The position numbers and the translations under genes are program-made. DNA of 64,000 nucleotides from Amycolatopsis vastitatis (lineage in GTDB: Bacteria > Actinomycetota > Actinomycetes > Mycobacteriales > Pseudonocardiaceae), in the NCBI RefSeq assembly GCF_002234595.1, contig NZ_NMUL01000051.1, positions 1 through 64,000 of the forward strand. The letters run 5' to 3'. Below, piece by piece: positions 33,991 through 42,531 of the stretch (positions within the stretch are counted from its first letter, which is position 1; each line of letters starts with the position of its first letter). Below the pieces are notes generated by a model. That model searched no databases, had not been told where the DNA came from, and saw nothing but the letters and a program-made list of their open reading frames with translations.

Positions 33991-35279
33991 GCGGCGGCCT
34001 TCGGCGTGTCGTGGGGGACGTCGACGGGCACGCGTTCGAGATCGGTCGCCTTCGGCAGCCGCGGCACCCAGAACAGGCCGATGACCGTCGCGAGCAGGGT
34101 GAACCCGAACAACAGCCAGAACAGGAGCCTCGGATTGGCCGCTGCGAGCGCCGGGGTGCCGAACGCGGCCAGGCCGGCGATCACGCGGGTGAAGGCCATG
34201 GTCACGCCGCTGGAGGTGCTGCGCAGCAGCGTCGGCACGAGCTCCTGCGACCACACCTTGTAGATGCTCTCCCCCGCGAACGCATTGCCCAGACCCGAAA
34301 CGAGCAGGACCGCGACCAGCGTGAACCGGCTCGGGCCGAACAGTGCCGGCAGGGCCCAGGCGACCAGGATCAAAACCGAACCGGCGACGAACCAGCCGTG
34401 CCGGGACGGGCGGTCGATAGCCCGCATGAAGATCAGGCCCGCGACGAACCCGACGGGCAGGCCGAGCAGGGTCAGCTGCGAGAACTGCGCGACTCCCCCG
34501 CCGGTCAGCGTCGTCCACAGGTAGGTGCCGAAGCTGCCAAGGGTGGACGCGCCGAGGTTCCAGGTCGCGTAGTAGAGCCCGGTCGCGACCACGGCGAACA
34601 GCACCGGCGGGCGGAACAACTGCCCGACCCGGCTGAAGTGGATCCGTTCGGCGGCCACGCTTCCCTCGTCCGCGACCCGACGAGCCGTCGCCCACTCCGC
34701 CGATTCCCGCAGCGTCATCCGCAGGAGCAGCACGATGACCGACACAGCCAGCAGGTGGGCGAACATGATCCGGCCGCCGAGCACGCCCCAGGACCCCACG
34801 ATCGAACTCAGGACGACCACCGCGACGATCCCGGCGAGCCAGAGCATGTTGGAGAAGACCACCAGCTTGCCCTTCTTCCCGGGCGGGGCCTCCTCGTTGA
34901 TCAACGCCAGCGAGACCGGCAGGTCCGCGCCGATCGCGAACCCGACCGCGACCACCCCGGCGTACAGGAGGACGGGCGCGGCCGCGATCAGCAGCAGTGC
35001 CACGCCGACCGCGTACAACACCAGCGACAGGCTGAAGACCATCCGCCGGCCGAACCGGTCGCCGAGCCGTCCGCCGACCAGGGCGCCCGCGGCGAACATC
35101 AAGGTCTGCACCCCCAGCAGGGCCCCGATCGTCCCGGCCGAGAGCCCGAGCGCCCCGGCGTAGGACCCACCGATGGCGATGCCGGAGGTGACCAGGGCCG
35201 CGGCGTCGAGGTACGACGCCATCCCGGCCAGGATCGCCGTCTTCCACGGGCGATTCGCCCCTTGCATCGGTTCAGACAT
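33987..35279 (-). CDS. MFS transporter of the sugar-porter-like type (module 1)
   Basis: A 430-residue, 12-helix major facilitator protein from ATG 35279 (AGGAGAG upstream). Sugar/organic-acid porter signatures include GGRLGDRFGRRMVFSLSLVL (motif A), GADLPVSLALINEEAPPGKK (motif B/EEAP loop) and a late SIYKVWSQELVPTLLRSTSS repeat of the PESPR type. It is paralogous to the MFS gene at 56407: the same ISLA/VSLA-INEEAP and YK-WTQE/WSQE motifs, and both are paired with a cytoplasmic GH78. It likely imports a rhamnoside with protons. It is divergent from the GH78 gene at 35524; the 240-base gap holds three operator-like dyads. Confidence 0.9.
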   Translation of the reverse strand: MSEPMQGANRPWKTAILAGMASYLDAAALVTSGIAIGGSYAGALGLSAGTIGALLGVQTLMFAAGALVGGRLGDRFGRRMVFSLSLVLYAVGVALLLIAAAPVLLYAGVVAVGFAIGADLPVSLALINEEAPPGKKGKLVVFSNMLWLAGIVAVVVLSSIVGSWGVLGGRIMFAHLLAVSVIVLLLRMTLRESAEWATARRVADEGSVAAERIHFSRVGQLFRPPVLFAVVATGLYYATWNLGASTLGSFGTYLWTTLTGGGVAQFSQLTLLGLPVGFVAGLIFMRAIDRPSRHGWFVAGSVLILVAWALPALFGPSRFTLVAVLLVSGLGNAFAGESIYKVWSQELVPTLLRSTSSGVTMAFTRVIAGLAAFGTPALAAANPRLLFWLLFGFTLLATVIGLFWVPRLPKATDLERVPVDVPHDTPKAAA

Positions 35280-35312
35280 CGGCTCTCCTCGTCGAGTACG
35301 CGAAAAGTCTGA

Positions 35313-35326
35313 TTAACACGTTTTAA
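35313..35326 (-). promoter_or_regulatory. Operator-like dyad TTAACACGTTTTAA before the MFS gene
   Basis: An imperfect LacI-type palindrome 34 bases before the MFS start. Its 12-base core TAACACGTTTTA (35314-35325) recurs exactly at 57747-57758, before the paralogous MFS gene. It is probably a common LacI-family site. Confidence 0.6.
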
Positions 35327-35376
35327 CCACCGCACGAGATGACTGAGTCGCGGAACGGAACTTCGCTGAACCATCC

Positions 35377-35392
35377 ACTGACTCGTGTCAGC
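35377..35392. promoter_or_regulatory. Putative operator of the LacI at 32215
   Basis: ACTGACTCGTGTCAGC contains the perfect-arm dyad CTGAC-TCGT-GTCAG, closely matching the palindrome at 32187. It sits midway between the divergent MFS and GH78 genes and could control both. Confidence 0.6.
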
Positions 35393-35440
35393 GCGGTTGA
35401 CGAGCAACGGTAGCTCCCGATAAACGCCTTGACAAGCCCG

Positions 35441-35500
35441 TTGACGGCCGCCGCCGCGCGACCGTAACTTGAGTTAAGAGCGCAGTGAATCGTTTCACTG
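35441..35500 (+). promoter_or_regulatory. Promoter and operator of the GH78 gene
   Basis: A -35-like TTGACG (35441-35446), an 18-base spacer and a -10-like TAACTT (35465-35470) are followed by the perfect-arm palindrome CAGTGAATCGTTTCACTG at 35483-35500. This is just where the transcript would start, an ideal repressor site. The GTG inside the palindrome (35485) is an unlikely start. A near copy of the operator lies at 59123-59138. Confidence 0.6.
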
Positions 35501-35523
35501 CTGCGACCGGAAGGTGCCAGACC

Positions 35524-38202
35524 GTGACCACCGCTGCGCTGAAGCTGCGCGTCGAACACCTCGACGACGCCCTCGGGCTCCACGTCACCGAACCCCGGTT
35601 CTCCTGGCGGTTGCCCGCCGGGACGGCCGAGCAGACCGCCTACCGGATCCGGGCGGACAACGGCTGGGACACCGGACGCGTCGAATCCGCCGAGAGCACG
35701 CTCGTGCCCTACGACGGTCCGCCACTGCACTCACGTCAGCGCGTCGAGTGGCAGGTGAAGGTCTGGGCCGACGGCACCGAAGGCGACTGGTCGGCACCGG
35801 CCGTCTTCGAGACCGGGTTGCTCGATACCGCGGACTGGCGGTCCGAGTGGATCACGCCCGGCGAGAATCCCGTGGGGGCGCCTGGAAACCGGCCCGCCAC
35901 GCTCCTGCGGTACGAGTTCGGCGTCGCCGCCCCGGTCGTCTCGGCACGGCTGTACGCAACGGCGCACGGTGTCTACGAAGGCTTCCTCAACGGTGAGCGC
36001 GTCGGCGACGCGGAACTGGCGCCCGGGTTCACGCAGTACCGCACGACCCTGCAGGTGCAGACCTACGACGTCACCGCGAACATGCGGCAAGGCAGCAACG
36101 TCCTCGGCGTCATCCTGGCCGACGGCTGGTACCGCGGCCTGATCGGGTACTTCCGGTTCGCCGACCAGTGGGGTGACCGCCCCGCTCTGCTCGCGCAGCT
36201 GCACCTGACCCATGCCGACGGCACCGAAACCGTGGTGGGCACCGCGCCCGGGTGGCGAAGCGCCCAGGGGCACGTCGTGGCGGCGGACCTGATCGAAGGG
36301 GAACGCTGGGACCTGCGCCGGCTGCCCCGCGGCTGGTCCGGCACCGGTTTCGACGACTCGACATGGGTGGCTGCCACGACCGATCCGCGCGGTTTCCGCG
36401 AACTCGTGGGCTCCCCCGCCCCGCCGGTGCGGCGGGTCCAGGAACTGGTGCCGGTGTCGGTGCGCCGGCTGGACGAGCACCGCCAGGTGGTCGACTTCGG
36501 TCAGAACATCAACGGCTGGATCAGACTGGACCGGCTCGGCCCAGCGGGGACGAAGATCCGCCTCGTCCACGGGGAATGGCTCGACGCCTCGGGCGACGTC
36601 ACGACCGAGAACCTCCGCCCGATGCTGCCCGGACGGCCGGAACCGCTGGCGGCGGGCCAGATCGACGAAGTCGTCTCCGCGGGGACACCCGGCGACGTTT
36701 TCGAACCGCGTCGCACCACCCACGGCTTCCAGTACGTCCGCGTCGAAGGCCATCCGGAAGACCTGACACCCCAGGACATCACCGGCGTCGTCGTGCACAC
36801 CGATCTGCGCCGCACCGGCTGGTTCTCCTGCAGTGACGAGCAGATCACCAAGCTCCACGAAGCCGTCGTTTGGAGCCTGCGGGACAACGCCTGCGACATC
36901 CCGACCGACTGCCCGCACCGCGAACGGGCCGGCTGGACCGGCGACTGGCAGCTGTTCGTCCCCACCGCGGCGTTCCTATTCGACGTCGCCGGCTTCTCCG
37001 CGAAGTGGCTGCGCGACGTCGCCGCCGACCAATGGCCCGACGGGACGGTCGCCAACATCAGCCCGGCCGTCCCCGGCGAGCACCTCATCGAAGAAGTCGC
37101 CTGGCTCAACGGATCCGCCGGCTGGGGCGACGCCGCCGTCATCGTGCCGTGGGAGCTGTACCGGGCCTACGGTGACACCCGGGTCATGGCCGAAGCCTGG
37201 CCGACGATCGTGCGCTGGCTAGACCGCGTCGAACGAGCCGCCCGGACCAAGCGGCACCCGGACCGCGCCGCCACGCGGCCCGAACCCGCATCGCACGAGA
37301 AGTACCTGTGGGACACCGGCTTCCACTGGGGCGAATGGCTCGTCCCGGGCGAGGACATCGACCTCGCCGCCTTCCCGAAGCTCGACCGCGGTGACCTCGC
37401 CACGGCGTTCTACGCCCACAGCACCCGCCTCGCGGGCCGGATCGCCGAAGTTCTCGGCCGGGACGACGAGGCAAGGCACTACCGGGCGCTGAGCGAGGAA
37501 ATCAGGGCCGCTTGGCGGACCGAGTACCTCGGGGACGACGGACGGCTGACGCCCGACACCCAGGCCAACCACGTCCGTGCCCTCGCCTTCGACCTCGTTC
37601 CGGACGACCTGCGCGACGCCGTCGCCGCCCGCCTGGTCGAACTGGTGCGAGCCGCGGACACGCACCTGGGGACGGGATTCCTCGCCACCCCGTACCTGCT
37701 GCCGGTGCTCGCCGACACCGGGCATCCGGACGTCGCCTACGAACTGTTGCAGCAGGACACCGCGCCGTCGTGGCTGGTGATGATCGACCGCGGCGCCACG
37801 ACCGTCTGGGAGGACTGGAACGGGGTCTCGGCGAGCGGCGAGGCCAGCCAGTCGCTGAACCACTACTCCAAGGGCGCCGTCGTCTCGTTCCTGCACCGCT
37901 ACGTCGCGGGCATCGAACTGCCCGACGACGCGCCCGGCTACCGGCACTTCCGGATCCAGCCGCGGCCCGGCGGAGGCTTGACGTGGGCCGATGCCGCCCA
38001 CGAATCCCCGTACGGCCGGATAGAGTCCGCGTGGTCGCTCGAAGGCGGTGAGCTGCACCTGCGCGTGACCGTCCCGCCCGGCACCACCGCGACGGTCATC
38101 CTGCCGAGCGGCCGCCACGAGACGCGAGGACCTGGTACGCACCGGTTCGTGGACACCACTCCCGCATGGCGGGACTGCGTTCCGGTGGCGGGTCGCCCGT
38201 AG
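35524..38202 (+). CDS. Cytoplasmic alpha-L-rhamnosidase GH78 (module 1)
   Basis: From GTG 35524 (GGAAGG upstream) an 892-residue GH78 enzyme without a signal peptide. Order: N-terminal fibronectin-like domain (PRFSWRLPAGTAEQTAYRI), Bac_rhamnosid_N (ARLYATAHGVYEGFLNGERV), concanavalin-like domain (VDFGQNINGWIRLDRLG), (alpha/alpha)6 catalytic domain and a C-terminal beta domain. The general acid is Glu467 in DCPHRERAGWTGDWQ and the base Glu763 in GATTVWEDWNG. It cleaves terminal alpha-L-rhamnose inside the cell, presumably from a glycoside brought in by the divergent MFS carrier. Operators before it link it to LacI regulation. Complete, normal length. Confidence 0.94.
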   Translation: MTTAALKLRVEHLDDALGLHVTEPRFSWRLPAGTAEQTAYRIRADNGWDTGRVESAESTLVPYDGPPLHSRQRVEWQVKVWADGTEGDWSAPAVFETGLLDTADWRSEWITPGENPVGAPGNRPATLLRYEFGVAAPVVSARLYATAHGVYEGFLNGERVGDAELAPGFTQYRTTLQVQTYDVTANMRQGSNVLGVILADGWYRGLIGYFRFADQWGDRPALLAQLHLTHADGTETVVGTAPGWRSAQGHVVAADLIEGERWDLRRLPRGWSGTGFDDSTWVAATTDPRGFRELVGSPAPPVRRVQELVPVSVRRLDEHRQVVDFGQNINGWIRLDRLGPAGTKIRLVHGEWLDASGDVTTENLRPMLPGRPEPLAAGQIDEVVSAGTPGDVFEPRRTTHGFQYVRVEGHPEDLTPQDITGVVVHTDLRRTGWFSCSDEQITKLHEAVVWSLRDNACDIPTDCPHRERAGWTGDWQLFVPTAAFLFDVAGFSAKWLRDVAADQWPDGTVANISPAVPGEHLIEEVAWLNGSAGWGDAAVIVPWELYRAYGDTRVMAEAWPTIVRWLDRVERAARTKRHPDRAATRPEPASHEKYLWDTGFHWGEWLVPGEDIDLAAFPKLDRGDLATAFYAHSTRLAGRIAEVLGRDDEARHYRALSEEIRAAWRTEYLGDDGRLTPDTQANHVRALAFDLVPDDLRDAVAARLVELVRAADTHLGTGFLATPYLLPVLADTGHPDVAYELLQQDTAPSWLVMIDRGATTVWEDWNGVSASGEASQSLNHYSKGAVVSFLHRYVAGIELPDDAPGYRHFRIQPRPGGGLTWADAAHESPYGRIESAWSLEGGELHLRVTVPPGTTATVILPSGRHETRGPGTHRFVDTTPAWRDCVPVAGRP

Positions 38203-38709
38203 CAACCTGCTCGCTGGTGGCCAATGCGGTCGGGGTGGCCGACCCGACGGAAGCGTGCGCGATCTACGGACGGTGCTGGGTGGCGTGCAAGGACCGTGCG
38301 CCACGTCCACCGAGGACCAGTCCTGTTCGGCGAGCACCGCGGTGTCGGCAGGAGTGCTCGTGCAGTACGCCGCCAGCGCGTCGTCGTCGGGCAGCGTGGC
38401 CCGCTCGTCCCATATGGCATCCCGCTTCAACCGGTCGACGGCCCGCAGCACCACCGGGCGGAGCCAGGATGTTCGCGGTTGGGAGGCTCACCGGGTGCAA
38501 CGAGGCTGCCCGGTGAACTCGTCAAGCAGGTCCGACCGCGTCCGGAACGAATGGCAGCCAGTCGGCCGACCGCGGATTCGCGACCGCCGAGGGCGACAGC
38601 TCCGTCGCGGTCTCGGCTGGCCACAGCGACAGGGAGTGCGGCCAGCGCGACACCGGCTTCGTCCTCGGAGGCTCCTCACCCGTCCGGCTGGGCAGGCATT
38701 GACAGACCC
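38203..38709. other. Intergenic, possible decayed minus-strand gene
   Basis: About 500 bases between the GH78 gene and the PadR operon. Minus-strand frames contain biased scraps, for example RAVDRLKRDAIWDERATLPD and DALAAYCTSTPADTAVLAEQ near 38320-38450, that look coding but match no family I recognise and break frame. No RNA gene or clear terminator seen. Confidence 0.4.
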
Positions 38710-38744
38710 ATTCCACAAGTGTCATGGTATTCCACAAGTGGAAT
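38710..38744 (+). promoter_or_regulatory. PadR-type operator repeats
   Basis: ATTCCACAAGTG occurs twice, at 38710-38721 and 38729-38740, 19 bases apart. The second is part of the perfect-arm palindrome ATTCCAC-AA-GTGGAAT (38729-38744), ending 33 bases before the padR start. It is a likely autoregulatory site of the PadR-sulfatase operon. Confidence 0.6.
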
Positions 38745-38777
38745 AAAGATGCCGATGGCAGAGCAGAGGAGCGGGTG

Positions 38778-39374
38778 ATGAAGCTCGAGAACCTCCTGCT
38801 GGGCGTGCTGCTGCAGCGGCCGAGCACGGGATACGACCTCAAGAAGTACCTGGACACCTTCGGGCGCTTCCTGCGGTCCAACACCCAGATGAGCCAGGTG
38901 TACCGGTCGCTCGGCCGGATGGAGACGGACGGCTGGGTCAGCCACTCGGTAGAGCCGCGCCCGGGCGCGCAGGACGCGAAGCTGTACGCGGTGACCGCCG
39001 AGGGCGCGACCGTCTTCCTCGACTGGCTCAAGGGGCCCTACGCACCACCCACCCGGTTCCAGGAGCCCGAGTTCGGGGTGCGGCTCAGCTTCGCCGGCTT
39101 CATGACCGTCGAAGAGGTCATCGAACTGCTGGAAACCGAGATCACCACCCGGCGGGAACAGATCGCCCGCTACCGGTTCCGCGATCGCAAGCTTCCCCGC
39201 GACCCCGCACTCCCCTTCGACGACGCGCTGGCCGACCTCGTCGGGGAATGGGAGCACCAAGCCGGTGCGGCCGCCATCGACGCCCACGTCGTCGCCTGCG
39301 AAGCCTTGCGGCAGCGGCTGCTCGACGGCGAAGCCATCCCCGTGTCCGAAGTAGACGCACACCGACACGCCTGA
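38778..39374 (+). CDS. PadR-family transcriptional regulator
   Basis: A 198-residue PadR regulator from ATG 38778 (GAGGAGCGG upstream). The N-terminal winged helix is typical: LENLLLGVLLQRPSTGYDLK, QMSQVYRSLGRMETDGWVSH and LYAVTAEGATVFLDWL. A helical dimerisation C-terminus follows (VEEVIELLETEITTRREQIA). An upstream ATG at 38724 lies in the operator and is less likely. PadR proteins usually repress a neighbouring operon until a small aromatic or other ligand binds. It is the first gene of the operon with sulfatase, MFS, GH3, DUF202 and FGE genes; the sulfatase starts 9 bases after its stop. Confidence 0.92.
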   Translation: MKLENLLLGVLLQRPSTGYDLKKYLDTFGRFLRSNTQMSQVYRSLGRMETDGWVSHSVEPRPGAQDAKLYAVTAEGATVFLDWLKGPYAPPTRFQEPEFGVRLSFAGFMTVEEVIELLETEITTRREQIARYRFRDRKLPRDPALPFDDALADLVGEWEHQAGAAAIDAHVVACEALRQRLLDGEAIPVSEVDAHRHA

Positions 39375-39383
39375 GGAGCCACC

Positions 39384-41126
39384 ATGCGGGCGATCGTCCT
39401 GATGTTCGACAGCCTCAACCGGCACATGCTGCCGCCGTACGCCTCCGAGACGTTCGTCCGGGCTCCCAACTTCTCCCGGCTGGCCGAGAAGACGGCCACC
39501 TTCGACAACTTCTACGCCGGGTCGATGCCGTGCATGCCGGCCCGCCGGGAACTGCACACCGGCCGCCACAACTTCCTGCACCGCAGCTGGGGCCCGCTCG
39601 AGCCGTTCGACGACTCGATGCCGCAGCTGCTACGGGACGCCGGCGTGCACACCCACCTGGCTTCCGACCACCCGCACTACTGGGAAGACGGCGGCGCCAC
39701 CTATCACACCCGCTACACCACCTGGGAGTTCTTCCGCGGGCAGGAAGGCGATCCCTGGAAAGGCGTCGTCGGGCCGGGCGGCGACGACACTGACCCGCGC
39801 GGCGGGATGCGTCGCCAGGACGTGATCAACCGCGGCTACATGGCCACCGAGGCCGAGCACTCGCAGACCCGCACGGTCGACGCCGGCCTGCACTTCCTCG
39901 AGACCAATGTGGACGCCGACCGCTGGCTGCTGCAGATCGAGCTGTTCGACCCGCACGAACCGTTCTTCACGCACCAGTCCTACAAGGACCTCTATCCGCA
40001 CGACTACGACGGTCCCGAGTTCGACTGGCCCGGCTACGAGAAGGTCACCGAGCCGGCGGAGCAGGTCGAGCACGCACGCCACGAATACGCGGCTCTGGTG
40101 TCGATGTGCGACCACTCGCTGGGCCGGGTGCTCGACTTCATGGACGACCACGACCTGTGGCACGACACGATGCTGATCGTCAACACCGACCACGGTTTCC
40201 TGCTCGGCGAACACGGCTGGTGGGCCAAGTCGGTGCAGCCGTGGTTCAACGAACTCGTGCACCTGCCGATGTTCTGCTGGGACCCACGCACCGGCGAAGC
40301 CGGCACCCGCCGGGAGGAACTCCACCAGACCATCGACATCGCCCCCACGCTCCTGCGGTTCTTCGGCCTGGAACCGCCGTCCGACATGCAGGGCATCGAC
40401 CTCGCCGCCCGCAGCGGACAGCGCGATGGCGCCTTGTTCGGCATCCACGGCGGGCACGTCAACGTCACCGACGGCCGGTACGTCTACATGCGCGCCGCCG
40501 CCGGGCCGGAGAACCGGCCGCTGGAGGAGTTCACGCTGATGCCCACGCACATGCGCAGCCGGTTCGGCCCGGCCGAACTGGCGCAGTGGGAACCGGCCGA
40601 GCCGTTCGCCTTCACCAAGGGCCTGCGAACGATGCGGATGCCCGCGGCCGGCGGCTGGATGAACCCCTGGCAGCACGGCACGCTGCTGTTCGACCTCCGG
40701 CACGATCCCCGCCAGCGGCACCCGATCGTCGACGACGACGTGGAGCTGCGCATGCTCGCCCTGCTGACCGCGCTCATGCACGCCAACGACGCCCCCGCCA
40801 GTCAGTTCGAACGCCTCGGCCTGCCCTACGACCGGGTGCCCGGACCGGACGACCTGCTCGTGGCAGCCCATGCGGACCGGGCCGCCGCCGTCGCCGAGCC
40901 GCTGACCGACGTCGAGAAACTGCCCGCGCTACAAGAACTGCGCCGCCCTGTCCACGAACTCGTCACGGACCCGGCCACCCGGACCGTTCTCGAACGCCAC
41001 CTGCCCGGCTTGGCCCAGACCGAACTGGTCAGCCTGCCCGGCCCGGCCAGCCTGCTGCACCTGGCCCGGCTCGCGGTCATCCCCGCGAACACGTTGCGGC
41101 GCATCGCCGAAGACCTCGCGCGCTGA
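39384..41126 (+). CDS. Sulfatase, type I formylglycine-dependent
   Basis: A 580-residue cytoplasmic sulfatase (no signal peptide). Metal-binding MFDSLNRHMLPPY at the N-terminus (Asp9), formylglycine motif PCMPARRELHTGRH with Cys50 in CxPxR, metal site LIVNTDHGFLLGEHGWWAK and a long C-terminal extension. Cys50 must be converted to formylglycine; the enzyme for that lies at 45624 in the same operon. It resembles the heparan/N-sulfoglucosamine-type or phosphonate-hydrolase-like branch, but the substrate cannot be fixed. With an MFS carrier and a GH3 glucosidase next to it, it probably desulfates an imported sugar or glycoside. Confidence 0.92.
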   Translation: MRAIVLMFDSLNRHMLPPYASETFVRAPNFSRLAEKTATFDNFYAGSMPCMPARRELHTGRHNFLHRSWGPLEPFDDSMPQLLRDAGVHTHLASDHPHYWEDGGATYHTRYTTWEFFRGQEGDPWKGVVGPGGDDTDPRGGMRRQDVINRGYMATEAEHSQTRTVDAGLHFLETNVDADRWLLQIELFDPHEPFFTHQSYKDLYPHDYDGPEFDWPGYEKVTEPAEQVEHARHEYAALVSMCDHSLGRVLDFMDDHDLWHDTMLIVNTDHGFLLGEHGWWAKSVQPWFNELVHLPMFCWDPRTGEAGTRREELHQTIDIAPTLLRFFGLEPPSDMQGIDLAARSGQRDGALFGIHGGHVNVTDGRYVYMRAAAGPENRPLEEFTLMPTHMRSRFGPAELAQWEPAEPFAFTKGLRTMRMPAAGGWMNPWQHGTLLFDLRHDPRQRHPIVDDDVELRMLALLTALMHANDAPASQFERLGLPYDRVPGPDDLLVAAHADRAAAVAEPLTDVEKLPALQELRRPVHELVTDPATRTVLERHLPGLAQTELVSLPGPASLLHLARLAVIPANTLRRIAEDLAR

Positions 41127-41177
41127 GCGGCAAACCGCCCCCCTTCGCTCCCTGGCAATGACGACAGGAGAGAACCC

Positions 41178-42515
41178 ATGACCACCGACGCTCCCCGGGC
41201 CGGCACTGCCCGCCCGCCCACCGCGGCCCCCGTCCCCCACCGCTGGCGCAACCTCGCGACGCTGACCGGCGTGAGCATGATCGACAACACCGAGGCCGGG
41301 GTGACCACCACCCTGTTCCCCTCGATCGCCCACGCCCTCCGCCTCGACAGCGGCCACCTCGGCCTCCTGGCCGCGCTGGGCAAGGTCGTCGCCGTCCCCT
41401 TCGGCCCGACCTGGGTGTGGCTGGCCGGACGGATCGGCAGGCGCGGCGCCATCGTCGCGTCCACCGTGGTCGCCGGCGGGTTCGGCATCGCCGCCGGCTT
41501 CGCGACCAGCTGGCTTCAGCTCGTCGTGTTCAACACCCTGATGTCCGCAGCCATCATCGGGTCCGCACCCATCGCCAACGCCGTCATCACCGACTCCTTC
41601 GACGACCGCGCCCGCGGCCGGGCCGTCGGCTACTTCTACGGCTTCGTCACCCTCGTCAGCTCGCTGCTGGGACAGGTGACGGCCCTGTTCACCGGCCTGA
41701 CCGACGGCTGGCGCTACGGCATGTGGACCATCAGCGGGCTGAGCATCCTCGCCGGCCTCGCCGTCGCCGTCTTCTTCCGCGAACCCGGCATCGGGGCGGC
41801 CGAGGCCCAGCTCGCCGACCTCGACGAACGCGACCGGGTGAAGACACCCGTTTCGGTGCGCTCGGTGTTCTCCCTGTTCAAGATCCCGACGTTCTCCCTG
41901 ATGATGCTGTCGCGCCTGCTGTCCGGCCACCTGCTCATCGCGATCTTCGGCGTGCAGTTCCTGGTGGCGGAGCGGCACTTCACCAACGCCGTCGCCGCCT
42001 CGGTCCTCCTGCCGTTCGGCCTCGGCTACTTCGCGGGCACGATCGGCGGCGGCTGGCTGCTGACGCTGCTGGACCGCGTCCTGCCCGACCGTGGCCGGGT
42101 CGCCTACATCCAGGCCGCGCAGGTGTTCTTCGCCGTGGTGGCGTTCTTCGCCACCCAGTTCGGCTACGGCGGTATCGCGGTCTACTGCGTGCTGTGGGCT
42201 TTGATGGGGTTCGGCCAGGGGCTGAACCCGCCGGTGAACCGGCCGATCGTGGCCGCGGTGATCCTGCCCGAGCTGCGGGGCCAGGCGTTCGCCATCTTCG
42301 TGACGGTGTTCGAGACCATCGGCTGGGCCGTATTCTCCCTCGGCGCCGGGCAGCTGGCCGATTCCCTCGGCATCCAGGCCGTGTTCCTGTGGACCCTCGT
42401 CGTGCTCATGCTCGTCAACGCCGCCGTCCTCACCGCGCTGCACCTGACCTACCCCCGCGACGTACGACGCGTCACCGCCGAACTCGACCGTCGCCGCGCT
42501 GTCGCCCTGTCCTGA
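41178..42515 (+). CDS. MFS transporter (module 2)
   Basis: A 445-residue, 12-helix MFS protein from ATG 41178 (CAGGAGAG upstream), 51 bases after the sulfatase. Seen: TM1 region GVSMIDNTEAGVTTTLFPSI, motif A-like ALGKVVAVPFGPTWVWLAGR, TDSFDDRARGRAVGYFYGFV and RLLSGHLLIAIFGVQFLVAE. It most resembles uncharacterised actinobacterial carriers that accompany glycosidases and sulfatases. By context it probably imports the substrate of the sulfatase/GH3 pair. Its family is clear, but substrate and direction are inferred. Confidence 0.87.
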   Translation: MTTDAPRAGTARPPTAAPVPHRWRNLATLTGVSMIDNTEAGVTTTLFPSIAHALRLDSGHLGLLAALGKVVAVPFGPTWVWLAGRIGRRGAIVASTVVAGGFGIAAGFATSWLQLVVFNTLMSAAIIGSAPIANAVITDSFDDRARGRAVGYFYGFVTLVSSLLGQVTALFTGLTDGWRYGMWTISGLSILAGLAVAVFFREPGIGAAEAQLADLDERDRVKTPVSVRSVFSLFKIPTFSLMMLSRLLSGHLLIAIFGVQFLVAERHFTNAVAASVLLPFGLGYFAGTIGGGWLLTLLDRVLPDRGRVAYIQAAQVFFAVVAFFATQFGYGGIAVYCVLWALMGFGQGLNPPVNRPIVAAVILPELRGQAFAIFVTVFETIGWAVFSLGAGQLADSLGIQAVFLWTLVVLMLVNAAVLTALHLTYPRDVRRVTAELDRRRAVALS

Positions 42516-42531
42516 GACGAAGGGAAATGCC

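Noticed and set aside
32176..35247. A 1023-codon minus-strand frame that seems to fuse a transporter-like part to a hydrolase
   Set aside because: Only the middle part is the alpha/beta hydrolase; the rest is out-of-phase reading of the MFS and LacI genes, helped by the frameshift at 33508.
35485..35523. Upstream GTG start for the module 1 GH78
   Set aside because: It lies inside the operator palindrome and has no ribosome binding site; GTG 35524 has GGAAGG upstream.
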